7,042 nucleotides of DNA from contig JAEZEU010000503.1 of NCBI GenBank assembly GCA_023432885.1, positions 1-7,042 of the forward strand, read 5' to 3'. Positions 1-6,000 of this stretch are shown in pieces. Made by a program: the position numbers and the translations under genes. Within the stretch, counting starts at the first letter, position 1; every line of letters begins with the position of its first letter. The notes beneath the pieces were generated by a model. The model saw only the letters and a list, made by a program, of their open reading frames with translations. It searched no databases and had not been told where the DNA came from. The stretch is from Pseudomonadota bacterium. Lineage in GTDB: Bacteria > Pseudomonadota > Alphaproteobacteria > Rhizobiales > Xanthobacteraceae.

Positions 1-1548
1 CTCAACGAGCGGCAGAAGGCAGCGGGCGACACCATCTTCGCCAATCCGCGCAACTCTGCCGCCGGCTCGCTGCGCCAGAAGGATCCGACCATTACCGCCT
101 CGCGCCCGCTCGGCTTCTTCGCCTATGCCTGGGGCGAGATGAGTGCGATGCCCGAGGCTACGCAGACCGGCATGATCCACTGGTTCGAGCGCTGCGGCTT
201 CAAGACCAATCCGCTGACGAAGCTCTGCCACTCGGTCGACGAACTGATCTCCTTCCATCGCAAGATCGAGGAGCAACGCGCCAGGCTCGACTACGACATC
301 GACGGCGTCGTCTACAAAGTCGACCGCATCGACTGGCAAGAGCGGCTCGGCTTCGTCTCGCGCACGCCGCGCTGGGGCATTGCCCACAAATTCCCGGCCG
401 AGCGCGCCATGACCGTGCTGCGCGACATCGAGATCCAGGTCGGCCGCACCGGCTCGTTCACGCCGGTCGGCAAGCTGGAGCCGGTCGGTGTCGGCGGGGT
501 CATCGTGCAGAACGTCACGCTGCACAACGAGGACTACATTCGCGGCGTCGGCAACAGGGGCGAAGTGCTGCGCGAGGGCCGCGACATCAGGATCGGCGAC
601 ACCGTCGTGATCCAGCGCGCCGGCGACGTCATCCCGCAGGTCGTCGACGTCGTCATCGACAAGCGCCCGAAGAGCGCGAAGGAATTCCATTTCCCCAAGA
701 AATGCCCATGCCCGCTGCACACCGACGTGGTGCGTGAGGAGACGGCGACGGGCGAGGAGGGCTCGCGCGCCCGCTGCACCGGCGAGTTCGCCTGTCCGTT
801 CCAGAAGATCGAGCACCTGAAGCTGTTCGTGTCGCGTCGGGCGTTCGACATCGACGGGCTCGGCGAAAAGCAGCTGCAATATTTCTTCGACGAGGGCTGG
901 GTGAAAGAGCCCGCCGACATCTTCACGCTGTCGAAACGCAACAGCAAGCTCAAATTGGAGGAGATCGAGGGCTACGGCGAAACCTCGGTACGCAATCTCT
1001 TTGCCTCGATCGAGAACCGCCGCCGCATCGCGCTGGAGCGCTTCATCTACGCGCTCGGCATGCGCCATGTCGGCGAGACGACGGCGCTGGCGCTGGCACG
1101 CGGATACGGCTCCTGGGACGAATTCTACGATGCGTGCCTGAAAGTCGCCAAGGGCGATGAGGAGGCGATCGCCGATATGGACGCGCTCGACCAGATCGGC
1201 GAGACCGTCATTCACAGCGTCGCCGCCTATTTCGGCGAGAGCCACAACCGCGGCATCGTCGAGCGGCTCGTCAAGGAGCTCGATGAAATCGTCGACGCCG
1301 AAAAGCCCAAAAGCAATTCGAAGGTTGCCGGCAAGACCGTGGTCTTCACCGGCTCGCTCGAGAAGATGACGCGCGACGAAGCCAAGGCCACCGCCGAGCG
1401 CCTCGGCGCCAAGGCGGCCGGCTCGGTATCGAAGAAGACGGACTATGTCGTCGCCGGTCCCGGTGCGGGCTCCAAGCTCGCGGAAGCGAAGAAGCACGGC
1501 GTGACCGTGCTCACTGAGGACGAGTGGCTGAAGCTGATAGGGGAGTGA
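1..1548 (+). CDS. ligA: NAD-dependent DNA ligase LigA, 3' part (5' end outside window)
   Basis: LigA seals nicks with NAD+ as adenylate donor in replication and repair. The reading frame is open from base 1, so the N-terminus, including domain Ia and the KxDG active-site lysine, is missing; 515 codons remain of a family usually about 670-720 residues. Numbering within the fragment: the adenylation-domain tail has FANPRNSAAGSLRQ near 14-27, DGVVYKVD at 101-108 and TPRWGIAHKFPAE at 122-134. The OB fold follows, with GRTGSFTPV near 148 and RAGDVIPQV near 206. The zinc site has Cys235, Cys237, His240, Cys259 and Cys265. Helix-hairpin-helix repeats lie at about 270-410, and a BRCT domain (VVFTGSLEKMTRDEA to DEWLKLIG) fills about 440-514. 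All parts are intact and in family order. The stop at 1546-1548 lies inside a stem-loop. The next gene, 125 bases on, is on the same strand. Identification is certain; only the start is unseen. Confidence 0.98.
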   Translation, partial: LNERQKAAGDTIFANPRNSAAGSLRQKDPTITASRPLGFFAYAWGEMSAMPEATQTGMIHWFERCGFKTNPLTKLCHSVDELISFHRKIEEQRARLDYDIDGVVYKVDRIDWQERLGFVSRTPRWGIAHKFPAERAMTVLRDIEIQVGRTGSFTPVGKLEPVGVGGVIVQNVTLHNEDYIRGVGNRGEVLREGRDIRIGDTVVIQRAGDVIPQVVDVVIDKRPKSAKEFHFPKKCPCPLHTDVVREETATGEEGSRARCTGEFACPFQKIEHLKLFVSRRAFDIDGLGEKQLQYFFDEGWVKEPADIFTLSKRNSKLKLEEIEGYGETSVRNLFASIENRRRIALERFIYALGMRHVGETTALALARGYGSWDEFYDACLKVAKGDEEAIADMDALDQIGETVIHSVAAYFGESHNRGIVERLVKELDEIVDAEKPKSNSKVAGKTVVFTGSLEKMTRDEAKATAERLGAKAAGSVSKKTDYVVAGPGAGSKLAEAKKHGVTVLTEDEWLKLIGE

Positions 1549-1565
1549 CGGTGCTTGCACCGTCA
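1546..1565. other. Stem-loop containing the ligA stop codon
   Basis: TGACGGTGC at 1546-1554 is perfectly complementary to GCACCGTCA at 1557-1565, leaving only TT between them, so in practice an 8-bp stem with a CTTG tetraloop. The first three bases are the ligA stop codon. No T-run follows, so it is not a classical intrinsic terminator. Its right arm shares 1561-1565 with the outer stem of the adjoining repeat, so the two folds compete. A role in ligA mRNA 3'-end stability is an inference. Confidence 0.6.
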
Positions 1566-1642
1566 TTCCGGGGCGGCTCGAAGAGCCGAACCCGGAATCT
1601 CGAGATTCCGGGTCTGGTCCTTCGGACCATCCCGGAATGACG
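1561..1642. repeat. Cloverleaf-type palindromic intergenic repeat, copy 1
   Basis: This 82-bp element folds as a four-way junction. A perfect 12-bp outer stem pairs CGTCATTCCGGG (1561-1572) with CCCGGAATGACG (1631-1642). It encloses three perfect hairpins: CGGCTC/GAGCCG (1574-1588, GAA loop), CCCGGAATC/GATTCCGGG (1591-1612, TCGA loop) and TGGTCC/GGACCA (1615-1629, TTC loop). The middle hairpin is a 22-base perfect palindrome with two GANTC sites. From memory, repeats with this CGTCATTCCGGGG...CGGAATGACG frame are abundant between genes in Bradyrhizobium; I could not run a search. It lies between ligA and the EthD-family gene, ending 20 bases before the latter's ribosome binding site. A diverged relative is at 5901-6000. 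Confidence 0.9.
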
Positions 1643-1662
1643 TCAGGTTAGACTTCAAAGCC

Positions 1663-1668
1663 AGGAGG
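1663..1668 (+). promoter_or_regulatory. Strong Shine-Dalgarno site of the EthD-family gene
   Basis: AGGAGG is the full anti-16S core and is separated by 5 bases from the ATG at 1674. It is by far the best ribosome binding site in the window and fixes the start of the EthD-family gene. The other genes here have weak or unclear sites, so this small protein may be translated well when its mRNA is present. Confidence 0.9.
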
Positions 1669-1673
1669 AAGCG

Positions 1674-1991
1674 ATGATCAAGGTAAGCGTCATGTATCCC
1701 AACAATGCCGGTGCGCGCTTCGACCACGACTACTACCGGGAAAAACACATGCCGCTGGTGAAAGCGCGCATGGGCGACGCCTGCAAATACTACACCATCG
1801 ACAAGGGCCTTGCCGGCGGAGCCCCCGGCGCTCCGGCGACCTATGTCGGCATGTGCCACATCTTCGCTGACTCCGTCGAAGCGTTTCAGAAGGCTTTCGG
1901 GCCGCACGCCAAGGAGATCATGGACGACATCAAGAACTACACCGACATCGCCCCGGTCATGCAGATCAGCGAAGTCGTCGTGGAGAAGTGA
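1674..1991 (+). CDS. EthD-family small protein (dimeric alpha+beta barrel)
   Basis: This complete 105-residue protein has the usual length and pattern of the EthD family. It begins with a beta-strand (IKVSVMYPN), followed by the signature FDHDYYREKHMPLV at 16-29, in which Phe16, Asp17, Tyr20, Tyr21, His25 and Pro27 are the typical conserved positions. Later come a YVGMCHIFADSVEAFQKAF strand-helix region (about 57-75) and a final strand (MQISEVVVEK). Family members fold like ferredoxin and form dimeric barrels. The founder is needed for ethyl tert-butyl ether breakdown in Rhodococcus, but most members, including this type, have no proven reaction. There is no signal peptide, so it is probably cytoplasmic. 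It follows ligA on the same strand after a repeat-filled 125-base gap. It could be read through from ligA or have its own promoter; I see no clear one. Family is confident, function unknown. Confidence 0.93.
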   Translation: MIKVSVMYPNNAGARFDHDYYREKHMPLVKARMGDACKYYTIDKGLAGGAPGAPATYVGMCHIFADSVEAFQKAFGPHAKEIMDDIKNYTDIAPVMQISEVVVEK

Positions 1992-2031
1992 GCTGACCGG
2001 GCAGACGGTCTTGGCGCTTGCTACGACTGTC

Positions 2032-2128
2032 ATCGCCCGCGCATGCGGGCGATCAGTATTCCAGAGACGTCGGCGGCAAAACCGAGAAGCCGCGGCGTAC
2101 TGGATCCTCCGCTTTCGCGGGGGATGAC
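2032..2128. repeat. Two-hairpin intergenic repeat, copy A
   Basis: The element has a left hairpin with a perfect 9-bp stem (ATCGCCCGC 2032-2040, loop GCAT, GCGGGCGAT 2045-2053), a linker of about 50 bases, and a right hairpin (ATCCTCCGC 2104-2112, loop TTTC, GCGGGGGAT 2117-2125) with a single T-G pair. Bases 2089-2125 match 3638-3674 at 36 of 37 positions, including the linker end GCCGCGGCGTACTGGATCC. This sequence family is familiar to me from Bradyrhizobium intergenic DNA; that is recollection, not a search. It sits in the convergent gap between the EthD-family gene and the MFS exporter gene. Confidence 0.9.
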
Positions 2129-2141
2129 GAGTGACTGCACG

Positions 2142-2173
2142 GAGGCAGGGATGCTTCACATCATCCCTGCCTC
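2142..2173. terminator. 12-bp stem-loop with the exporter stop codon in its loop (possible terminator)
   Basis: GAGGCAGGGATG at 2142-2153 and CATCCCTGCCTC at 2162-2173 pair perfectly across an 8-base loop (2154-2161). The exporter stop codon (2156-2158 on the complement) is in the loop, and the right-hand arm is coding. There is no T-run on either side; on the + strand only a pyrimidine-rich stretch follows. It is therefore a weak candidate for intrinsic termination and may instead stabilise the 3' end of the convergent mRNAs. The fold is plain in the sequence; the role is inferred. Confidence 0.45.
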
Positions 2174-3439
2174 TTCCTCTTCCGCCTTCTCGATCAGCTC
2201 CTCGCTCACCACTACATCCCGCCGCGGCACCAGGAAGAACATCGTGGCGGCGCACGCGATCGACAGTGCGAAGAGCGCCGACGTCAGCGGCAGCGTCGTG
2301 CTGGAGTGGCCGCCGAGATAGGCGCCGAACTGCGAGACCAGCGCGCCGACGCCCTGCTGCAAAAAGCCCATGGCGCCGGAGGCGGTGCCTGCGGCTTCCG
2401 GGCGGACGCTGATCGCGCCGGCCGACGCATTGGCCATCACGAAGGCATTGGCGACCATCACGATCATCTGGGTTCCGAACAGCCAGCCCGGCGTCTGGTT
2501 GATGCCGGCAAGGCTCCAGATCAGGTTCAAGAGGCTGCCGCCGAGCTGCAGCGCCAGTCCGAACCAGATCAGCTTCTCCAGCGAATGCCGCGGCGCGAAG
2601 CGAACGCAGAAGAGATTGCCGACGAGGTACGCAAAGCCCGTGGTTGCGAACCATGCGCCGTATTCGGCCGTGGTGCGCCCCATCTGCGTCACCACGATAT
2701 AGGGGCCGCCGCCGGCGAAGGTGAAGATGATCTGGGAGGCCAGCATCTGGCACAGCACATAGCCGATGAAGGCGCGGCTCCTCAGCAGCGAGCCGACGTC
2801 GCCGCGGAAGCCGCTGCTCTCGGCTCGCGCGCGCCGCGTCTCCGGCAGCGCGACCGCGAGCAGCACGGCGATGCTGATCGAAGCGGCGGTGATGAAATAG
2901 AAGATTGCGCGCCAGCCGAAGGCGATCTCCAGCAGGCCGCCCACCAGTGCGCTCAGCATCTGCGCCACCATCATCACGGCGATGACGAGGCTGATCATGG
3001 CCCCGACGCGGTCGCGGCCATAGAGATCGCGGATGATGGCGCGGCTTATCACCATGCCGGAGGCGCCGCCGAGCGCCTGCAAGAAGCGTGCGGCGATCAG
3101 CTGCGGCAGGGTCTGCGCCAGCGAGCAGCCGACGCTCGCCGCCACCATCAGCGCCAGCCCGGCCAGCAGCACCGGCCGGCGGCCGAACTTGTCCGACAAC
3201 GGCCCCATGATCAGCTGCGAGCAGGCGATGCCGACCATGTAGAGTGACACCGTCATCTGCGCGACCTGGATGTCGCTCTGGAACGTGGCGGCCAGCACCG
3301 GCAGCGCGGGCACCAGCATGTACAGCGAGATCGGCGCGGCGCCCGTCATCACAACGAGCATCAGCAGCATCAGGCGCGATCTCGTGAGGTCGTGCTTGTC
3401 CGCGGCCGCACCGGGCGGCTTGCTCCTCACGCCATGCAT
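2156..3439 (-). CDS. Bcr/CflA-type MFS drug efflux transporter
   Basis: This 427-residue protein has the usual length and about 12 hydrophobic segments of a major facilitator drug:H+ antiporter in the inner membrane. The first segment (about 23-50) contains APISLYMLVPALPVLA, the Bcr/CflA-style opening with its proline-rich end. The MFS motif A loop, GPLSDKFGRRP, is at 79-89 between segments 2 and 3. RFLQALGGASGMVISRAIIRDLYGRD (about 118-143) is typical of segment 4 and the following loop in this subfamily. The C-terminus ends in a charged cytoplasmic tail (EELIEKAEEEEAGMM). The ATG at 3439 leaves a 22-residue soluble leader; its upstream GGAT is a weak ribosome site, and a downstream start such as Met24 cannot be excluded. 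It lies 247 bases downstream of the aminopeptidase gene on the same strand, with a repeat between, so it probably has its own promoter. The exported substrate cannot be told. A bcr-like name would be only by homology. Confidence 0.93.
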   Translation of the reverse strand: MHGVRSKPPGAAADKHDLTRSRLMLLMLVVMTGAAPISLYMLVPALPVLAATFQSDIQVAQMTVSLYMVGIACSQLIMGPLSDKFGRRPVLLAGLALMVAASVGCSLAQTLPQLIAARFLQALGGASGMVISRAIIRDLYGRDRVGAMISLVIAVMMVAQMLSALVGGLLEIAFGWRAIFYFITAASISIAVLLAVALPETRRARAESSGFRGDVGSLLRSRAFIGYVLCQMLASQIIFTFAGGGPYIVVTQMGRTTAEYGAWFATTGFAYLVGNLFCVRFAPRHSLEKLIWFGLALQLGGSLLNLIWSLAGINQTPGWLFGTQMIVMVANAFVMANASAGAISVRPEAAGTASGAMGFLQQGVGALVSQFGAYLGGHSSTTLPLTSALFALSIACAATMFFLVPRRDVVVSEELIEKAEEEEAGMM

Positions 3440-3585
3440 TTGATCGGATCCGAACTGTTCGCGCAGACTCTAGCGGGACCGCAGCGCGCGAATACGGCTG
3501 TTTCGGCATGAGGCCATGAGGATTTCGGGAGGCGGCTAATTGGATTCTTCGCGTCCCTCGCGCTGATGGCCTGCACAGCCGTCAG

Positions 3586-3675
3586 CGCCCGGCTTGACCG
3601 GGCGATCCAGCATCCCGAAGACGGCAGTGATTAGAAGGCCGCGGCGTACTGGATCCCCCGCTTTCGCGGGGGATC
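3586..3675. repeat. Two-hairpin intergenic repeat, copy B
   Basis: The left hairpin pairs CGCCCGG (3586-3592) with CCGGGCG (3598-3604) over a CTTGA loop. The right hairpin pairs GATCCCCCGC (3652-3661) with GCGGGGGATC (3666-3675) over TTTC, a perfect 10-bp stem. The right half is nearly identical to copy A (36 of 37 positions at 3638-3674); the left stem and linker have diverged more. It begins 11 bases past the stop of the aminopeptidase gene, which reads toward it, and could act as a 3'-end structure for that mRNA, though no U-run follows on that strand. The remaining part of the gap, 3440-3585, holds the region upstream of the exporter; I see no convincing -35/-10 pair there. Confidence 0.9.
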
Positions 3676-3686
3676 GCTGTGAGGGA

Positions 3687-5516
3687 CTATTTCAACTCCG
3701 CCGTTGCCTCGTCCAGCCACAGCTTCGTTGCGGCATCATCGAGCTGCGGCCGTACGATCCTGGCGACCTTGGCATGGTAGTCGTTGAGCCATTTCAGCTC
3801 GGCCGGATCGAGCATCGTCACCTCGATGAGGCGGCGATCGATCGGCGCGAAGGTCAGCGTCTCGAACGCGTTGACCGGCTTCTCCGCGCCCTTGATGTCG
3901 GCCCCGACGACGAGTTCGAGGTTCTCGATCCGGATGCCGTAGGCGTCGGCCTTGTAGTAACCCGGCTCGTTGGAGAGGATCATGCCGCGCTTCAAGGGCG
4001 TGGTGCCGAGCTTGGAGATCCGGGCCGGCCCTTCATGCACCGAGAGATAGCTGCCGACGCCGTGTCCGGTGCCGTGCTCGAAATCGAGCCCGGCCTGCCA
4101 CAGGAACTGCCGGGCAAAGGGATCGAGCTGCGCACCGGTGGTGCCGTCGGGGAACACCGCGCGCGCGATCGCGATATGGCCGCGCAGCACGCGGGTGAAG
4201 CGGTCGCGCATCTCCGCGGTCGGCTCGCCGATCGCAATCGTGCGGGTGACGTCGGTGGTGCCGTCCTGGTATTGCGCGCCGGAATCGATCAGCAGCAAAT
4301 CGCCGGGCGCGATGCGCCGGTTGCTCTTGCGGGTGACGCGGTAATGCACGAGGGCGCCGTTCGGGCCGGTGCCGGAGATGGTGGGGAAGGAGACGTCCTT
4401 GAGCGCGCCGGTCTGGCGGCGGAAGGTCTCCAGCGCCTCGACGGCATCGATCTCGGTCAGCGCGCCCGACGGCGCCTCACGGTCGACCCAGGCGAGGAAG
4501 CGCGTCAGCGCCACGGCGTCGCGATGGTGCGCCGTCCGCGTGCCCTCGATCTCCGTGATGTTCTTCACGGCCTTCAGGAGGCTCACGGGATCGTTGCCGG
4601 CGACAGGCTTGCCGCCGGCGCTCTTGATCAGCCGGCTCAGCGCGTCGGCCGCGGTGGCGCTGTCGAGCGCGATCGAGCCGCCCTGCCTGGCCAGTTCGGT
4701 GAGCTTTTGGGCGAGCTTGTCCGGTTCCTCGACATCGGCTGATTGCTCGAGGTGGTCGCGCGTCGAGTTGGAGAGCTTGCGGTGATCAATGAAGATGGTC
4801 GGCCGGCCGTCCTTCGGCACCAGCGCGTAGGACAGCGGCAGCGGCGTATGCGAGACGTCGGCGCCGCGGATATTGAAGGCCCATGCCACGCCGTGGGAAT
4901 CCGACAGCACCAGCGCATCGGCGCCCAGCTTGCTGATTTCGAGGCGAATGCGCTTCAGCTTCTCGGCCTCCGCTTCGCCGGAAAATTGCAGGCCCTGGAT
5001 CGAGACCGGCCCCAACGGCGGGGGCGGGCGCTCGTGCCAGATCGCATCGACAGGGTTGGTCTCGACCGCGATCAGTTCCGCGCCGGCCTTGGCGCAAGCG
5101 GCGGCCAGTCGCTCGGCTGCCGCAGAGGTGTGCAGCCACGGGTCAAAACCAAGGCGGTCGCCCTTGGCCAGATGACGGGTGAGCCAGTGTTCCGGCGGCG
5201 GCTCGACCAGCGGTTCGACCTGCCAGGCCTTACGGTCCACCTGCTTGCCGGCCTGAAGGGTGTAGCGCCCGTCGACGAATACCGCGGCCTCCCTGGTCAG
5301 CACGATGGCCATCCCGGCCGAGCCGGTGAAGCCGGTCAGCCAGGCCAGCCGCTCCTCCGAGGGGGCGACATACTCGTTTTGCTGCTGATCGGCCCGGGGG
5401 ATCACGAATCCCGTGAGTTTGCGCCGCGCCAGTTCCTCGCGGAGGGCGGAAAGCCGCGCCGTCAGCGCCACGCCGCTCTCGGGTTCGTCGAATGTCTGGA
5501 AATGGGCTTCGAACAT
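3687..5516 (-). CDS. pepP: Xaa-Pro aminopeptidase (aminopeptidase P, peptidase M24B), XPNPEP1-like
   Basis: This enzyme removes the N-terminal residue from peptides whose second residue is proline, using a two-metal centre (usually Mn2+) in the cytoplasm. The protein has 609 residues, the long three-domain form like human XPNPEP1, not the shorter E. coli PepP. Two creatinase-like N-terminal domains fill about 15-150 and 160-310, the pita-bread catalytic domain about 325-545, and a C-terminal M24 extension (FETLTFAPIDRRLIE...WLNDYH) 551-609. All metal ligands are visible: Asp411 (LLIDSG), Asp422 (TTDVTRT), His485 (HGTGHGVG), Glu517 (SNEPGY) and Glu531 (RIENLEL). The supporting histidines His391 (LVHYRV) and His494 (SVHEGP) are also present. 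I chose the ATG at 5516 (MFEAHFQTF); a GTG at 5525 would add three residues, and neither has a clear ribosome site. No signal peptide is seen. It is divergent from the small gene at 5705. The symbol is by function; family assignment is secure. Confidence 0.96.
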   Translation of the reverse strand: MFEAHFQTFDEPESGVALTARLSALREELARRKLTGFVIPRADQQQNEYVAPSEERLAWLTGFTGSAGMAIVLTREAAVFVDGRYTLQAGKQVDRKAWQVEPLVEPPPEHWLTRHLAKGDRLGFDPWLHTSAAAERLAAACAKAGAELIAVETNPVDAIWHERPPPPLGPVSIQGLQFSGEAEAEKLKRIRLEISKLGADALVLSDSHGVAWAFNIRGADVSHTPLPLSYALVPKDGRPTIFIDHRKLSNSTRDHLEQSADVEEPDKLAQKLTELARQGGSIALDSATAADALSRLIKSAGGKPVAGNDPVSLLKAVKNITEIEGTRTAHHRDAVALTRFLAWVDREAPSGALTEIDAVEALETFRRQTGALKDVSFPTISGTGPNGALVHYRVTRKSNRRIAPGDLLLIDSGAQYQDGTTDVTRTIAIGEPTAEMRDRFTRVLRGHIAIARAVFPDGTTGAQLDPFARQFLWQAGLDFEHGTGHGVGSYLSVHEGPARISKLGTTPLKRGMILSNEPGYYKADAYGIRIENLELVVGADIKGAEKPVNAFETLTFAPIDRRLIEVTMLDPAELKWLNDYHAKVARIVRPQLDDAATKLWLDEATAELK

Positions 5517-5576
5517 CGCGCTCACACTTTAGGTTTCTGTGGAGGGCTCGGCAATGCGGCCGAATTCTCCTTACTT

Positions 5577-5593
5577 TGGCACAAGTTATGCTT
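5577..5593 (+). promoter_or_regulatory. Candidate sigma-54 (RpoN) promoter facing the small basic protein gene
   Basis: TGGCACAAGTTATGCTT fits the RpoN pattern TGGCACG-N4-TTGCTT except for A in place of G after the -24 box and A for the first T of the -12 box. The invariant GG (5578-5579) and GC (5590-5591) are exactly 10 bases apart, as required. Transcription would begin near 5603, leaving a leader of about 100 bases before the ATG at 5705. I checked the other TGGCAC sites I found in the window, and none has GC at the right spacing. No clear NtrC or NifA upstream site was found in the preceding stretch, part of which is aminopeptidase coding sequence. The surrounding region 5517-5704 is richer in A and T than its neighbours and must also hold the divergent aminopeptidase promoter, which I could not place. 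Confidence 0.55.
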
Positions 5594-5704
5594 GGATTCT
5601 TACACTTGCATCAGACAAGGGCGAACTATTTGCGATGCAGATCGTTCGAGAGATGACCGGGAGACTTCGAGGAGTGTCTCAACTCAAGGACGCGGGGATA
5701 CACC

Positions 5705-5884
5705 ATGCCTGCCTTTACCTTTGAGAAGATTTCGCCGCCGGCGAGCCGCGGCCCGATCGCGCCGATCGTGGTCAAGAAACGAGGCGTCATCGTTCAGATG
5801 CTGGACCGCTTTGTCGACGCGCGCGTCAAACGCAGGGATGCCAAGGGCATCGTCTTCCGCGCCAAGCGCAAGACGAGGATCTAG
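5705..5884 (+). CDS. Small basic conserved hypothetical protein (59 aa)
   Basis: I cannot assign a function. The frame encodes 59 residues, MPAFTFEKISPPASRGPIAPIV at the start and a strongly basic end. About a quarter of the residues are Lys or Arg (clusters KKR at 24-26, VKRRDAK at 41-47, RAKRKTR at 52-58). There is no membrane segment, no signal peptide and no cysteine. A short amphipathic stretch (GVIVQMLDRFVDARVK, 27-42) may form a helix. The ATG at 5705 is the only start possible, because the frame has no ATG, GTG or TTG back to a stop at 5654-5656. An AAGGA lies 14 bases upstream and GGGG 7 bases upstream, so the ribosome site is mediocre. I recall closely similar short proteins beginning MPAFTFEKISPP in Bradyrhizobium-type genomes, which supports a real gene, but this is memory. 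A candidate sigma-54 promoter lies about 100 bases upstream. Nucleic-acid binding is possible from the charge, not shown. Confidence 0.75.
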   Translation: MPAFTFEKISPPASRGPIAPIVVKKRGVIVQMLDRFVDARVKRRDAKGIVFRAKRKTRI

Positions 5885-5900
5885 GCAAGGCAACCGAGTT

Positions 5901-6000
5901 GTCGGTATTCCGGGGCACGCGAAGCGTGAACGATGGGGCGCCTTTGCGCACCTGAGAATCTCGAGATTCCGAGTTCGATCCTTCATCGCCCCGGAACGAC
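5901..6000. repeat. Cloverleaf-type palindromic intergenic repeat, copy 2 (diverged)
   Basis: This is a relative of the element at 1561-1642. The outer stem pairs TTCCGGGGC (5908-5916) with GCCCCGGAA (5988-5996). It is extended by GTCG (5901-5904) with CGAC (5997-6000) around a bulged GTA. Inside are CACGC/GCGTG (5916-5928, GAA loop), a small GCGC/GCGC hairpin (5938-5949) and the perfect 14-base palindrome GAATCTCGAGATTC (5956-5969). That core is identical to the core of copy 1, including both GANTC sites. About 20 extra bases between the first hairpin and the core distinguish it. It fills the convergent gap between the small basic protein gene and prmA, ending 5 bases from the prmA stop codon. 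Confidence 0.85.

Noticed and set aside
1561..1642. tRNA-like gene suggested by the cloverleaf shape
   Set aside because: It has no anticodon arm or T-arm consensus and no CCA-type acceptor, and all stems are perfect palindromes typical of intergenic repeats.
1563..3509. 648-codon open frame on the complementary strand
   Set aside because: It runs antisense through the EthD gene and in another frame of the MFS gene, is rich in Arg and Ala, and has no recognisable domain; it is a high-GC shadow.
3652..3675. Intrinsic terminator for the aminopeptidase gene
   Set aside because: The 10-bp hairpin is real but belongs to a dispersed repeat and has no following U-run, so I list it only as part of the repeat.
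5539..5724. 61-codon + strand frame from a GTG, overlapping the start of the small basic protein gene
   Set aside because: It spans the sigma-54-like site and the divergent promoter region, has no ribosome site and no recognisable features.
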